Below the pieces are notes generated by a model that did not search any database, had not been told where the DNA came from, and was given only the letters and a program-made list of their open reading frames with translations. A stretch of DNA of 64,000 bases from Atrina japonica (lineage: Eukaryota; Mollusca; Bivalvia; Pterioida; Pinnidae), in the NCBI GenBank assembly GCA_030159075.1, contig BROG01000339.1, positions 614,501 through 678,500 on the forward strand, in the 5' to 3' direction. The translations under genes were made by a program, and so were the position numbers. Position 1 is the first letter of the stretch, and each line of letters opens with the position of its first letter. This document shows, one piece after another, positions 18,705 through 32,000 of this stretch.

Positions 18705-20528
18705 TGTGTGTGTGTGTGTACAAAGTCATGTATACTGAAACATTCACTTTTATACCATTATCATGTCCCTATTAGTGATATACGTACGCTGTAATTGATC
18801 CTCTGTCAATTCACGTGACTGTAGAAATTAAAAAAGAAAGTATTATTGAAAAGTAATGAATTAAGAATTTTTTTTACAAATTGCATACTATCTACTTGAT
18901 TTACATACGAAACAACATTTAGTCTTAAGGTACAGATTAAAAATAAGGTCGGTTTAATTTACAAAGTTTTAACTTAGATTTGACAGTTTCGTTTACAAAT
19001 ATTTTACAAAGACAGTGGAAGTCGTGGGTATTTCTTATGAGACTAAACTAGGTCTGAACAGTTCTCACAGCACTAACATAAGTCATGGTAAAGTTATAAT
19101 GTCACTCAACCTCTCCAAAAGCTTAAAGACAATTCAGAAGTAAAAAAAAAAACAAAAAAAAAAACAAACAAAACAAAAAAAAAAAACACCCCCCCCAAAA
19201 AAAAAACAAAAGAAGAAAAACAAAAAAAACACAAAAAAACAAACACAAAAAACAAAACCCCAACACCCCCCCAAAAAAAAAAAACACCCGGATGTTCAAT
19301 ACCGTAAAACAAAAAAGTTGATGCGCCATTTCTCACCATTGATATATTATATATTATTGTCTATTTTAACTTTATATCAATGAGTATTAATGTGATGCCG
19401 GAGCAGTTACAACTTGCTGCTCCAAATCACATTACTAAGATTTTTTTCCAGTTAACTTTGAAAACTAGGTTTTACTAAAAGAATTAGGTTTAATAATAGA
19501 AGAAACTAGGCGAACTGAAAAATAAATTTAACGCAATAAATTGATATTGTCGTGGCATAAAACCGCGCCAAAATGACATTGATACGTATACTATTTTGGC
19601 ACAGTTAAACATAGTTTTTATCAGTTAAATTGGGTTTTACTCGAGAAAAACTAGGTTTAATTTCATTTAAGCACTTTTGGAGCAGTTAAAACTACTTACA
19701 TTCAATATTTCCTTTTTCCCTAGTTTATGCAAGTTAATGTTTAAAAAGTAGCGAAAATCTATGTTTAACTGAGATAAACTATGTTTTACCCAGTAACGTG
19801 ATGTCGTGTCATAACTAGAGTCGCACAATAAACATTGAATTCAGAAATTCAGATATAATTATATATATATATATATATATATCCGCACATTGATCTATTC
19901 ACCTTTCAAATCAGCAAGCCATTCCACACTAGTTTTAAATCGAAATGTTTATATTATAACCCACGCAAACATTGTCATTCCAAAGTCAATATCTAGGACT
20001 TAATGGGACATTAGCTGCGTTTACCCCCCCCCCCAAACAAAAAATTATTATTTTTTCTTCTTTTACCACGGCTTGATGAAGTAATTTTCACAAAATATAT
20101 AGAAATTGCACAATTTGTATGCCTTTGTATGTCTCTTTTTTGTTATTGTATACCAATCTGAGTAGTTAAAAAGAGGGAAACAAAACTTTGAAAAAAACAC
20201 AGCTAAAGCCCGTTTTACTGTGTTATTTCATTAATTTAAAACATGGATATCTAATTTGCTATATTTCAACGTACAACAACTGCTCTAAAAGCTACATGCT
20301 GTTAGTGTAAAGAAATAATAAAACACTAATTTAAACGATATGTCAAATAAACAACAATGTATCACACAAACCACTAAAATCGAATGTCATGATAACAAAT
20401 AATTATCAAACTACCTCTTAGATAAATCATTTAAAATAATAAACACGTTTAGAAATGCGGATTTAATTGTAAGTGAATAAAATAAGAAATAAGAAGACAC
20501 GATGAATATATTATGATATACATACCAT
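15765..20528 (-). CDS. Gene B: divergent calmodulin-like protein, five exons, 161 aa
   Basis: Exons: ATG 20528-20526 (donor GTATGT); exon 2 18818-18788 (31 nt, reading [10 protein letters not shown]); exon 3 17818-17666 (153 nt); exon 4 16365-16117 (249 nt, donor GTTAGT); exon 5 proposed at 15814-15765 with TGA. Total 486 nt, in frame. This is the most diverged paralog. EF-hand 1 begins EKNGNG and is one residue short. EF-hand 2 ([14 protein letters not shown]) has three extra residues at the exon 3/4 junction, owing to use of a later donor (GTGATA). EF-hand 3 ([12 protein letters not shown]) and EF-hand 4 ([12 protein letters not shown]) are canonical. A C-lobe Ca2+ sensor with an inactive N-lobe is likely. 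Exon 5 is the weak point: it lacks the usual Glu-Phe start and is duplicated; another acceptor near 16012 would end the protein at once. Exons 2-4 are solid. Confidence 0.72.
16385..16660. repeat. Interspersed GGGTTAAACCTAGTTTT-type repeat (copy 1)
   Basis: In intron 3 of gene B. Motifs such as TTGGGTTAAACCTAGTTTTC and AACTGGGTTTAATTGAG are spaced through AT-rich filler, like the blocks at 19440-19800 and 39390-39670. No protein or terminal repeats are recognised. Confidence 0.5.
17013..17062. repeat. GC-rich hairpin in intron 3 of gene B
   Basis: Inverted arms GGCAAGTCATATTCCC and GGGAAATATGACTTGCC surround a short GC-rich loop. It stands out in an AT-rich intron and resembles the core of a foldback (MITE-like) element. 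No flanking duplication could be fixed. Confidence 0.7.
18062..18760. repeat. Amplified composite microsatellite in intron 2 of gene B
   Basis: Four repeats of one module: (TA)n, then TCTGTGTG and (TG)n, then (TC)n in the first two modules, then a 40-bp unique stretch with GTACAAAGTCA, CTGAAACATT and TTTTATACCA leading into the next (TA)n. The modules shorten towards the right; the last two lack (TC)n. It fills most of the intron between exon 3 and the 31-nt exon 2. The long YIYI/SLSL reading frames here are artefacts. Confidence 0.95.
19138..19290. repeat. A-rich low-complexity tract with C runs
   Basis: Long A runs broken by single C and by C7-C8 blocks, in intron 1 of gene B. The Phe-rich reading frames on the minus strand come from this tract. 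Confidence 0.9.
19440..19800. repeat. Interspersed AAACTAGGTTTAA-type repeat (copy 2)
   Basis: In intron 1 of gene B. The motif appears on one strand as AAACTAGGTTTTACT, AAAACTAGGTTTAATT, AAACTATGTTTTACCC and variants, about every 30-60 bp, with AT-rich filler. Same family as 16385-16660 and 39390-39670. Confidence 0.55.
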
Positions 20529-21660
20529 TTTGAACGTTCTCTCCAAGACGTTTTAAAGTTTCATTCAAAATGGCCGACAGGATTTAAGGAAAAAGTGTTT
20601 GCTTGCAGTATCCAAAGAGATATACAATCTAAACAGTCTATTTCAGTATGCGATGTTTGATCGATTTGTAGTGTATACAGCACACACGATATACCCGAGA
20701 TCTACTTTCTTAAAGGTACTCCTCTTTAAATGGAATTTTAATGGTAAAACACGTCAAGATAACTCACTATTCAACGCTAGATTAATAATTACCGTTGACA
20801 ATATGACAATGCGTCTATCTCACGGGCTCAGTGCGACAGTCGCAGGCGACATGATTCAAATTCGGCCAAGGACTGGCTCCGATTTCAATCTCTTTTCAGT
20901 CATTTTAAATATTCCTTACAAATTTCTCAAACAGTTTTGTCGTACATAATGGAATTACCTGGAATTGATGAAAGAGACGAATGTTAGAATATATGGAATA
21001 TATACGACGTTATGTGGTGTGAGATTGTGTTTTGTTCATCCTTTGTTTTGATGATGATAAATTTGTTGTTGTTTTTGTTCCAATATCGTATCATTTACAA
21101 ATGTCGAGGCTGAATTAACATCAATCACAAACTTAATTTGCATACCAAATCAATAAACTATCGTTAGTGCTTGGTAATGTGAAATTACGCAATACTTGAG
21201 TTATTTTTGTCTTGGTGTTATGACTGGTTTTTCAGTTACATTGTTTGTTTATTGTAATGCCTTATTTGATATGGAAGTTTTAGAGATCAGTTTACATCAA
21301 TAGATGTTACTTTGAAGAACGGCGCTGAAAAATACAAGTTACTTTAGCAAGCTAGGTCACATTTCAATTTTTTAAAACATGGGTCGATCAGTTATGTTTT
21401 GATTGGAGACTACGGTGAATCTTAATTGAAAATGGAACAAGTACTTGTACAAACATGGCGCGATTAATCATTAGCCTTATATATTTAAACCAACTATTAA
21501 ATTGAAGATCAAATAGAGATTCGGATCAATAAAACTACAAAATGGCAGGCGGATATAAAAACTGGAAAATTGATATATGGTCTATTCTTCCAGAAAAATT
21601 TAGCATTTTGACATCAATGTTAACTATGATTATTATCATAATAATATCGGCATTATTAAT
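20529..21660. other. Upstream flank of gene B
   Basis: Holds any 5' untranslated sequence and promoter of gene B, directly upstream of the ATG|GTATGT junction. No core element can be named. A 116-codon plus frame (20599-20949) shows no domain and overlaps this promoter side; it is not called. Confidence 0.4.
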
Positions 21661-21671
21661 GATTTACTATA

Positions 21672-21675
<4 letters not shown>

Positions 21676-21703
<28 letters not shown>

Positions 21704-21706
21704 TGG

Positions 21707-21746
<40 letters not shown>

Positions 21747-21751
21747 CAAGG

Positions 21752-21804
<53 letters not shown>

Positions 21805-21870
21805 TTCTTCTTCTTCTTCTTCTTCTTCTTCTTCTTCATCATCATCATCATTATCATCACCATCACCATT
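21676..21870. repeat. (AAT)n-(GAT)n-(ATC)n-(TTC)n trinucleotide tract
   Basis: Several trinucleotide runs sit side by side. GATGAT passes through GATCAAGGTCATC into CATCAT, so the centre is an inverted repeat. Confidence 0.95.
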
Positions 21871-22094
21871 ACATTACTACAGCTACACGTAATGACAATA
21901 ATACTCAAATTAATGAAATCAAATAAAATAGTGATTATTATCATTAGTATCTACATTTTCATTATTCTTATTTTCCATCTTCGCCTTTGTGTCTTTGATT
22001 CATACTGTCAGAGTATCCAGTGGGGAATAAAATGTTTTTCCCGTGCAGTTTGCCATAACCGAAAAATCAGTAGAACCATCCGTATGACAATCAA

Positions 22095-22210
22095 AAGGTT
22101 ACTCCGCCCCGTCATATTATGTGAATCGGACAATACCTAAAATGTAAACTAGTCCATGTTAAGAAATGGCTCACGAGACTCCATTCCGCCACGTTATATG
22201 GATCTTACTA
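22095..22210. repeat. Short dispersed repeat with TTATGTGAATCGGACAATA
   Basis: The block ending near 22137 shares CCGYCCC-x-TTATGTGAATCGGACAATA with 4045-4078 in intron 4 of gene A. A weaker partial copy (CCGCCACGTTATATGGATC) follows near 22186. Too short to classify. Confidence 0.5.
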
Positions 22211-22620
22211 TCAGAAGCTATTTTTACATCAAGGAGAAAAGCATGAAATGAATTCTATTTTCTTATATTAACTAATGTACAAGTTATATAAACAATATAT
22301 TTATGTATCTTGTTCCTACTGGTGTTGCCGTAAGGGGATGCTTAATGTGGGAGCTAGTTCGACTTATCAACTCCATACTAAGCTACCATATGTGGGGATA
22401 TATTAATTTGATAATATGTTTTCTACATCTCCGATCAACAAATACATTAATCATGTGGTAAACGCTACATAATGTGATCTAAGAATGAACTAATTTCACC
22501 ATTTAAATTCTAAATTTCTCAAAAGCTATGATATTCATTTATACATTTGGCACTCTCAGACAGATTTGGTAACACATTTAAATTTTTAATATGGCTTTGT
22601 ATGATACCACCTTTCCTTTC

Positions 22621-22800
<180 letters not shown>

Positions 22801-22811
22801 ATATCTATATC

Positions 22812-22925
22812 TACATTAAATTCGAGCTCATCTGATAAAGTCTTATTGACAGAAACGATCGTCTTCAGCATTTGTTTTGGACTCCTTTGTAAAACTATAA
22901 CTTTGGTATTGTTTATAATATTTAT
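22812..22925. repeat. Dispersed repeat with a hammerhead-like core
   Basis: Contains CTGATAAAGTCTTATTGAC then AGAAACG at 22832-22857 and TTGTTTTGGACTCCTTTG after it. Related pieces lie at 10050-10140 and 36500-36545. The CTGATGA...GAAAC order recalls the hammerhead ribozyme core carried by many Penelope-like elements, but this copy has a substituted core (CTGATAA). Confidence 0.4.
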
Positions 22926-22929
22926 TTAA

Positions 22930-23890
22930 TTTACATAATTTATACAGCTACCAATCTAACCCCTTTTTGCAATAAAATTCGGTGGATCAATTTTTAAATT
23001 CAAATCTCAGAATCACTCTCCATAACATACATTAGACACGTCATACAAAGATAACAAAATGGCGGCCATTTCATAGCACAATTCCAAGCATAAATATATA
23101 TAATAAAGAAAGTGAATAAGACCGATAATGTCATATATTGTAAATACCGCTGAAAGTCACAGATAAAATGAATAATTCGGTAAAGCATATTAGGATGTGC
23201 AAAGTATTGAAACTGGATGAATGTTAGTAAAACATTGTTTTTATATTGACTTGGATGACCTTAAGTATGAATTGATTTAGTGCTCTAAGATTGACTCGGG
23301 AGCCAACTAGAGTCAACGACTTCATCAATATCTTCAAGGGATCAGTGCATGAAACTTTTATTGTTGCCATTAGTTTATCAAAGAAATTATCAACATCATT
23401 TCAATTGCTACTCAATTAACCATATCATGTAACTCCAATGTTTTATAATGTGTTGTTGTAGTTCAATTTGCTGCTTGAATGTGATAAGAGATACTTCATA
23501 TAATTCAACATTGATCATAAATGATTTTATCGCTAGCATTATATTTTAGAACCAGATTCCATTTATATGGGACAACACCTGTTACATATATGCATAAATG
23601 TCCTATGTTTGTTGGTTTGGTTTGTAAGAGTTGTTTCCCATTAATTGTTATCATTGAGACCTTACCTCGGATATAGAAAGACTGAATAGTAGATTAATTT
23701 GATGATATAGATAAATCTCCCAGAGGCAAGATGATGATGATGATGATGATGATGATGGATAAATTTAATTGCCAATATTAGATAATAGAATGAACACTGG
23801 TAGCCCAACTCAGATGAGTTATCTTCTTTAACAAACATAAATACAAAATGAAACATGTGTTCATAGAAGATGTGGATGATTTTTCGACTT
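22930..23890. other. Spacer between genes B and C
   Basis: No gene recognised. A (GAT)n run lies at about 23731-23758. Confidence 0.4.
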
Positions 23891-23897
23891 TATGACC

Positions 23898-24032
<135 letters not shown>

Positions 24033-24513
24033 AATAAACTAACACAGACAATATATGTAATTAAATCTCCTGTCTTTGTAAAGAACCTCATATCCGGTGA
24101 AACAAAATTTAAATGATTGTAACATATATAAATTACTTGATATAAAAGCAAGTATAGACATGTTGATTATCAAAAAACAAATATCTTGGACGTAATTATC
24201 CTTACAGAGAAATGACTTTACCGTTACATCAATGTTTGGCTATATTCGGTTTCATATTATCATAAAATATGCATAACAGAATATTTCTTTTGGCTATACT
24301 ACCCAACAATGGATATAATTGTTTAGCTAAACTGCAGCTCCTTGGCAATAACAAAGCACTTAAGTTAAATGCCCTCAACTAAAACCATGTTTTAATATTA
24401 CAACAGCCTGAATACACTAGTATATGGCAGAGTGATTCCGAAGAACCTGTTTATTATTTGTGATGATGGTATTTAACGATTTGTATTTAGTATAAGGGTA
24501 GAAATGGTGAAGA

Positions 24514-24799
24514 ATGGTACGTATGTGTAATATTATTGCTGTTGGTGGTTTTGTTTTTGTTGTTGTTTTAATGTTTAAGTAATTGTTGGTCTCTTTATCT
24601 TATTTGTAAAAATGAAGTATCGAAATTGGAATATTTTGAATTAATGAATACTGCTGAAAACATAAACAAGGAATGTGTTTTATCGTTTAATTTAGGCGAA
24701 GGTTAAGATAGAAGACAAAACGGAAGGTCAGTGTTTAATTATTTAATCTATTATATCACACCAGTTATTTACTGGTCATTTAACTGTAATATACTGGAC

Positions 24800-24874
<75 letters not shown>

Positions 24875-27048
24875 ATTCACACTCACACAACCACACTCAC
24901 ACAACTACACATACAACCACACAACCACACATCACAGACAACCACACAAATACACACAAGTACACACAACCATATACCGACACAACCACACACAGATTCA
25001 CAACCACACTTAAAAAACCACACACAGACACACAACCACACTCAAACAACCACATTTCACAGACACAACCACACACAACCACATACCGAAACAACCACAT
25101 CATCTAGACCACACTCACACGATCACATACAGACACACAATCACACTCACACAACCACACAACAGACACAACCACACACATACACACAACCACATACGGA
25201 CGCAACCACACTCACTCAAAACCATACCACACAGACCCACAACCACACTCACACAACCACACACAGATATACAACCACACTCACACAACGACACACAACA
25301 ACACTAACACAACTACAAACAACCAAACACAACACCATATATTGAGACAACCACGCTCACACAACCACACACAGACGCACATCTGCACTCACACAACCAC
25401 ACATCACAGACACAACTACACACATACGAACAACCACATACCGACACAACCACACTCTCTCAACTAGACACAGATACATACAGACAACCACACTGTCACA
25501 TACACATACCAGAACACAAACAACATCCACACCCACAACCACGCACAGAGACAGACTCAGGCGCATAAACACACATATACACCACAAGGAACCTCACATA
25601 GACACAGACACAGACGCATGAACAAAACCACACACAGAGATACGTACACACAACGATAGAAACATACACTTAATCACACACTAACACATACAAATGTATA
25701 TATATACATGTATAATTATAATTGTATATGATGGAGATAGAAACTCGGCGTGCGACAACTACCAAATATAAATTTGATAAATTTGGTATATTCACACAAG
25801 AAATATAGAGGTCTCTTTAAACACACTTTACATTATGTGGACACTTCAACCAATAGTAACAGCGTATTGAGACTTCGAGTATTGGGGTAGCTAATAATTT
25901 GAGATGTTCCTTTATCTTAGTTTTCGTGTATCGTCAGCATGTGTAAACTATTTTTCGTGTATTTTGAACACAGACAGACAGACAGGCCCACAGATAGACA
26001 GCCCCCCCCCCCACACACACACGCAGACAACCTACACACACGTTTCACTTATACTACACACCCTTATTTACATGTTTATAATGTGATGAACAAACTTGTA
26101 TTGTGAAGACTTCATAATGTCATTTAAATCCATTTGATAATGAACCTCGCTCTTACTGCCATTGAGGCCTGAAAACTGATATTCTCTCCGTAGCTACATT
26201 CGACATGCTATTGACTATCAGTATAGGTGTTCAATTTTTATTTTGATACAATTTAACAAACAATTTTGTAGAAGCTTTGGATATAAAAGTACAGATACAA
26301 TTGACTCTATTGTTTCAAATCACAATGTCTTAAAATTTGTCAAATAAATAAGTTTTACTTATACATGTAAATGATGATGAAAATAAAATTAACTCCAAAT
26401 TTGTCGACAGAGAACTTATGACTTATAAAGCATTCTTTGTATAAGTGAAAGAAAGTTATTTTTCTGCTACAGAAATCCAGATCGCTTTTAATCAGTTTGA
26501 CAGAGAAAGGAAAGGATATATTGATGCGAGTGATTTTCTTACATTCATAAGATCGCTCGGCCAGAATCCATCAGAACAGGATGCTCACAAATGGATCAGC
26601 CAGCTAGATCTGAATGGTAAGTCATCATCATCATCATCATCATCATCAAGTTAATTTTGGGTGGATATTGCAAACATAATCGATCGTTGACATTCTTAAA
26701 ATTGTATCTGGAAAACAATTCACCCTTCATCATCATTTAACGATATTTTCTCTTTCTATAGGGGATGGTAAGATTGAGTTTTCGGAGTTCGTAAGATATT
26801 ACGCCCAAAAAATTTATAAAGAACCATATGAAGTTAAACAAGAGCTGTTGTCAGCATTTAAAGTACTAGACAAAGATGGTGATGGGTATGTATCATCTGA
26901 TGAATTATACTCGACACTACGGAATATGGGTGAGAAATTATCAGAAGATGACGCAAAAAGAATGATTCATTTAGCGGATGTGGATGGCAATGGTAAAATT
27001 GATATTGAGGGTATGCAAATTCATCCATAAAATGAAAACCAATATCCT

Positions 27049-27092
<44 letters not shown>

Positions 27093-27794
27093 GTCTTCTG
27101 AGGTAGTTTAATTCCAATCCATATTGTAAGAGAAGAATTTGGCAAACGGTTGTCCAGTGAACGTTCAACTCGCAAGCGGAAGGTTGTTTTGAGTTTGAAC
27201 ACAGGTAAATTAAGACTCATTGTAACAGAAATATTGTCATAGAAATGAAAGATGATAAGTTATTTTTATACGATTCCCGAAATCACGTGTCACTGAGGGA
27301 CGATAATTAATTATCACTTAATTAACATAGGTCTCTAGCTTCACGGCACGCTGGTGATAAAGTGTCGGGATTAAAAAATATATATCATTGTATAATTATA
27401 TCCTATAAGATTTCAAAAAAATGTTATTATTTTGGTTTTGTGGATTGTATCTTGCCACTATTTCACACACACATTTAGAATAAACGTCGTTCTTCTTTAA
27501 ACAACCATACATGCTTTGATATTGCAACTTTAACGTTAAGCCATAGTATTGGCGAGAATAGGTACTCGGCTCGAGTTGGTCCCTTGCCAGTACTGTCTTT
27601 GATATCACCACTTAAAACAGATTTGAAACCATATAGCAATAATTGAAAGTAAGTATGTCCACATAAACGTTTGCAAAATTTAGTATTATTGACAAAATCA
27701 TTGATTAATGGTTGTGTTGTATTTTTCAGAATATGTCAAAGTTATGTGTTCCCAGGAAATTGAATACAACAGTTATGTTCAGCATTGTTCATAG
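24514..27794 (+). CDS. Gene C: calmodulin-like EF-hand protein on the opposite strand, five exons, 163 aa
   Basis: Exons: ATG 24514-24516 (donor GTACGT); exon 2 24696-24726 (31 nt, reading AKVKIEDKTE); exon 3 26473-26616 (donor GTAAGT); exon 4 26762-27010 (donor GTATGC); exon 5 27730-27794 with TAG. Total 492 nt, in frame. Loop 1 (DRERKGYIDASD) has lost its acidic residues; loops 2 (DLNGDGKIEFSE, split over exons 3 and 4), 3 (DKDGDGYVSSDE) and 4 (DVDGNGKIDIEE) are canonical, so three sites should bind Ca2+. The tail after the last loop is the longest of the cluster: EYVKVM, then a Tyr- and Cys-containing end HCS. It is the only plus-strand member. An upstream out-of-frame ATG (24504) sits 10 bases before the proposed start, so the first exon is less sure than the rest. 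A candidate AATAAA lies at 28397, about 600 bases after the stop. Confidence 0.8.
24803..25680. repeat. CA-rich repeat tract in intron 2 of gene C
   Basis: Pure (CA)n at 24803-24868 grades into about 800 bp of degenerate ACAACCACAC / ACACAGACAC units with almost no G or T. It takes up half of the intron between exon 2 (ending 24726) and exon 3 (starting 26473). Confidence 0.95.
26617..26655. repeat. (ATC)n directly after the exon 3 donor of gene C
   Basis: The donor GTAAG is followed at once by TCATCATCATC... for about 28 bp. A separate (AAT)n run (about 27050-27090) lies 40 bp past the exon 4 donor. Confidence 0.9.
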
Positions 27795-29184
27795 CTAAAC
27801 AACAGATGATAATCAAGTGGACCGTATTTTCTCTTGTTTGATACATTTTCTGACGTCATATCCACTTAGCTGTAAACATGATTTCGAGATTTTCCCTGTT
27901 GTGTAACTTGTAATTTTATCATTTCATAACTTGTTTGCAGTCATTGTGGACATTTCTGGGTATTTCCCATGAAAAATGAAGAAAGAAAGGATCTTATAGA
28001 TCCTTAAGATTTATGTTTAAATTACGGTAACAAATACTGCATGGCAACATACCAAGCAAAGAACGATAATCCAAATGTCGATTGTAAACTTACATTTCCC
28101 TCAATTAGTGAGATACAAGGATTAATAATAATATGAACTATGCAAATTAGGTTTTATTACAGTGGCTTTTACACGGAATTCAACAAAATTTCATTTCTGA
28201 TTTTTACCTTTATCTATTTTACGCAACCTCAGTTAAGATACACGCTTTATCGTCTAAGATGTTTTATTGGTTCCAAGTGTCAATTATATAAAACCTATAC
28301 ACATGCGGACACGTATCGTTCTCATTTCTTCTTCGTTGTTCTTGTTCAAAAAGTTCAACGTATTGAGTAATTATTGACAACAAAAGTTTAGGCGAAAATA
28401 AAATTTTGACTCAACACACATTAATCAGCGATCAGTGAAATAGTTCCCCTCCTTTCAAATTTAACCCATCAACCCCTGAAATACAATGGGCTCATCCACA
28501 AATCAATGAGTTAAGCCAGCCCAAATGTGTCTTTAGGGGAGAATGAGTTAATTCATGCTTGTAGACAATGACTGGAATAAGAAAAAATAGATATTTCTCG
28601 TCTCTTATCCATATCATTGGATCTCACTTTTCGCTTTTCTATCTTTTTCTATCATCATTGTTAGACATTTATTCATTGTACAGGTTATTAATCATTTTAT
28701 ATCAAGTAACTAAGAAATGTGTTAAAAATTTCAACACAATTTAGATTGGTAAAGTTCAAAACATTTTTATCAATACTGGCTATTCAGTGATGGGATTATT
28801 TCTTCAAGTTTGATATATAAATTTTAATATATTAAGTTAATTTTCTTTATATTTTGTATCTTAAAAAATGTCAGTTTTATGTGTGGTATATCTTACAGCA
28901 TGTCAATGCTTTATGCGGTGCTTTAACATTTTATTGTACGCTTATGGTTACGTTAAAAATATTAAAATTTTGTGTTAAAAAGAATACTTCTCTTTTGTGT
29001 TTTACATCGTAATCTGTAGTATAACACAATCAACATCATTGTAACTGGTCTTTTTATGATTGACGAATATAGACCAATTAACGACGATTATTGATATAAC
29101 ATTACTGACAACGATCACGAATATAAACATGGAATGAATTAATGAATGAAGATCACTATTTTAACAGATCTCTGACAGTATAGT
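27795..29184. other. 3' flank of gene C
   Basis: No gene recognised; the candidate poly(A) signal of gene C (28397-28402) lies here. Confidence 0.4.
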
Positions 29185-29380
29185 TGATTAAAATCATTGG
29201 TTTCAACATAGCTGGCTTGACCATTATAACTGGTTCAAACTTGGTTGATTTAATCACTGATATCAACATAGTTTGTCAGTATAACAGGTTCAAACATATT
29301 AAAAACCACTGATGTAAACATAGTTGCCCAGTATTTCAGGTTCAGTCATGTCTGCCGTTGTTCACTGATGTCCACATGAT
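29185..29380. repeat. Degenerate tandem repeat of about 60 bp
   Basis: Three to four diverged copies share CACTGATRTCAACATAG and ATAACTGGTTCAAAC-like cores. Confidence 0.6.
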
Positions 29381-29609
29381 TACGTAATTTATATTTCCTG
29401 TCTAAAGTTAGGAGACAATTTAGTGACTGTTAGGTAACATAATAAAAAGTGTAACGTAAATTGTAACGATGTATTTTTCTATATTCATAGTTTCGTCTCC
29501 CAAAAGCGTTCACAAATAATTTGATATCAATATTTGTAGATTATTGATTCATTTTATGGACTTATTATGTCACAGGTGTGACAATCACATTTGTTACTTC
29601 ATACGAAAG

Positions 29610-29905
29610 ATTCAAGAGCCTCCATGGCCAAGACAATAGGACATCGTACTTTAAACCTTTCAACCTCAAGTATCTATATGGTAAGACGGTAGGGTTAAAC
29701 CATGAAGTATCTCACCTATGGTCAAAGGCGATTCGAGCCCCACTGAAACATTAGCGCATTGTGTGAGGAAGTTTATTGGCGGAATGCTGGTGATCTCTTC
29801 CCGGGTACATTTTAACCGGGTTATCTCCTCCACCTTTAAAAACTGCCTGCACCAAGATAACTGAAAAGTAATTGAATGTGGCGTAATGCACCAATCAAAC
29901 AAAAA
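29610..29905 (+). mobile_element. Third type of tRNA-derived SINE (copy 1)
   Basis: Head CCTCCATGGCCAAGACAATAGG with a B-box-like GCGATTCGAGCCCC near 29730. The body has GTGATCTCTTCCCGGGTACA and ACTGCCTGCACCAAGATAAC, then the end CACCAATCAAACAAAAAAA. The body and end match 36085-36285, so it is a dispersed family and not a tRNA gene. Confidence 0.65.
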
Positions 29906-30079
29906 AATCGAAAGATTCGAATTAAATCATAAGAACTCTTCTGTACGAGAGATATATAGTTCCAATTATATTGTTCCTTTGGTAATCCCGTAAACACATT
30001 GGTTAACTTTCAATTGACCTATTTTAAGTATAGTGAAAACTTACCGATGGATATTAGTATACATGGTCCATTAAAATAC

Positions 30080-30480
30080 GACAAATTATATATAACAAAT
30101 GTCTCAACACCAAGAACAATTGCGAATCACAAACGGGATAGGACAAGGTGTCCGAAAAGCCCCCTCAGTTTAAATATTTTACTTAAATCATTTAAAGAAC
30201 CGTATGCTAAACAGTGAAAGTCAACAATGAGTATATGTTGGCGATGTAATGCTTGAAATGATGCGTATCTGTACCACTGTTAAAAGAATCTATACGGGTC
30301 CATCAGTAAAATAATCGACTTGATCCTCTTACTCTTAAGTATCCAAGTGAAAATGAAGAAGTACCAATAAATATTTGAAACTTCAATTCAGTTATAATAC
30401 GGCAAAATGAATATTACTTATCCCAGATTGGATGGAACCAGGTGTCTGGAAGAAATCAGCGTCCCTGTTAGCATTTTACG
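30080..30480 (-). repeat. Two family-1 Penelope-like tail relics
   Basis: 30080-30165 (ATTGCGAATCACAAACGGGATAGG region) and 30350-30480 (GATGGAACCAGGTGTCTGGA region) both match parts of the 1815-2075 tail. They lie between the 3' ends of genes C and D, with no coding part. Confidence 0.6.
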
Positions 30481-30700
30481 CTTTTTCATCCCTTTTTATA
30501 ATCAAGATCATCTCCAAATATAACATTTCATCTTTATTACAAAGAGACAAGCATTAAATATAATACTATACCACAGGCATTCAACATGAAAACAAAATGT
30601 AAAATGAGAAAATGTATTTAAACTGAATGAAATATGCAATAACAATGACTGTCACAATTAAATGGATTTTTCTCTGTGATGTTTTTCTAGTGCGTTGCTT

Positions 30701-31903
30701 TCAAGAGAGGATATTGACAAATTCTGTAAAAGAGAGAAAACATACATAATATTAATTTTTAACGAGTGATACGGAGAGCAAAACACGATAAAACACTCTT
30801 ATTTACGATACTTCAAACACTCTTAGATTGGCATGATGCCTGTTTACATATAAAAATACCCAAAACATATAAATGTTGGGAAATGGAAATAGTTGTGACC
30901 GAATTCATTTCGCGTGAACATCTTTACTGCATACAAAACAGACAAAGAATGAAAGCAAATTTATTAAAATGAATTGCGCGTAACATTGTTTGAAAGGAAC
31001 ACACCTTCGTAGTTGATCTGTCCGTCGCCATCTTGATCTGCCTGTCGAATCATATCGTCTACTTCTTCCACGGATATTTTCTCTCCTAGATTTGTCATAA
31101 CGTTTCGCAACTCTTCTGAACTTATAAAACCATTGCCGTCTTTGTCAAATATACGGAATGCCTCTCGGATCTCCTCTTGAGTATCCGTTTCTTTCATCTT
31201 TTTTGCCATCATCGCCATGAATTCTGAGAAGTCAATTGTTCCATTTCCTAATGAAAAAAACGACAATTAAATCTTTTTCCTGGGTGGGAGTGCGAAACAA
31301 CGGTTTTATGAGCATGGACAAGTTTGTTGTAACAAATTAAAAATTGAAGGGTCGATAACTGGAGACCCATTTATGGGGGTTGACCTAATTTATTTATATT
31401 TGCAAAAATAACACTTTTAGTCATTATTACCGTCAGCATCGGCCTCGCTGATCATTTCCTGTAATTCGTTTGGTGTAGGATTCTGGCCAAGTGACCGCAT
31501 CACAGTCTCCAGTTCTTTTGTCGTTATCGTTCCATCTCCGTCCTTGTCGAAGAGGCTGAAGGCTTCCTTGAATTCTGATGATAAAAATATTTGAACTTGG
31601 TGTATTATTTTGATTTTGTTTAGTTTTAAAAAGTTTAAACTTAATTTATATTACAACGATTGACAAACAAGTTGAAGCAACTTAAATAAAGATGATAATC
31701 TCTCGTTGACTCCGATGTTGGCGTGCGGGGGTGGTTTTGATTTTGTTTTTTTCTCTTGACTGTTATTGTATACTTTTTCAACCTCTATTTAGTTCAGTTG
31801 CACATTCTTGTTATATATATTCATGAATCTGTATCATGATATTACTCAATTTTGATGACAGTGTTTTTTTCAATAGTTCGCCGATTTTGATTTTTAATTT
31901 TTA

Positions 31904-32000
<97 letters not shown>

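Noticed and set aside
20599..20949. 116-codon plus-strand frame
   Set aside because: No domain, no start context of note, no homologous copy in the window, and it lies in the upstream flank of gene B.
23731..23758. His-repeat coding stretch on the minus strand
   Set aside because: It is a (GAT)n microsatellite read in one frame. The same holds for 60724-60752.
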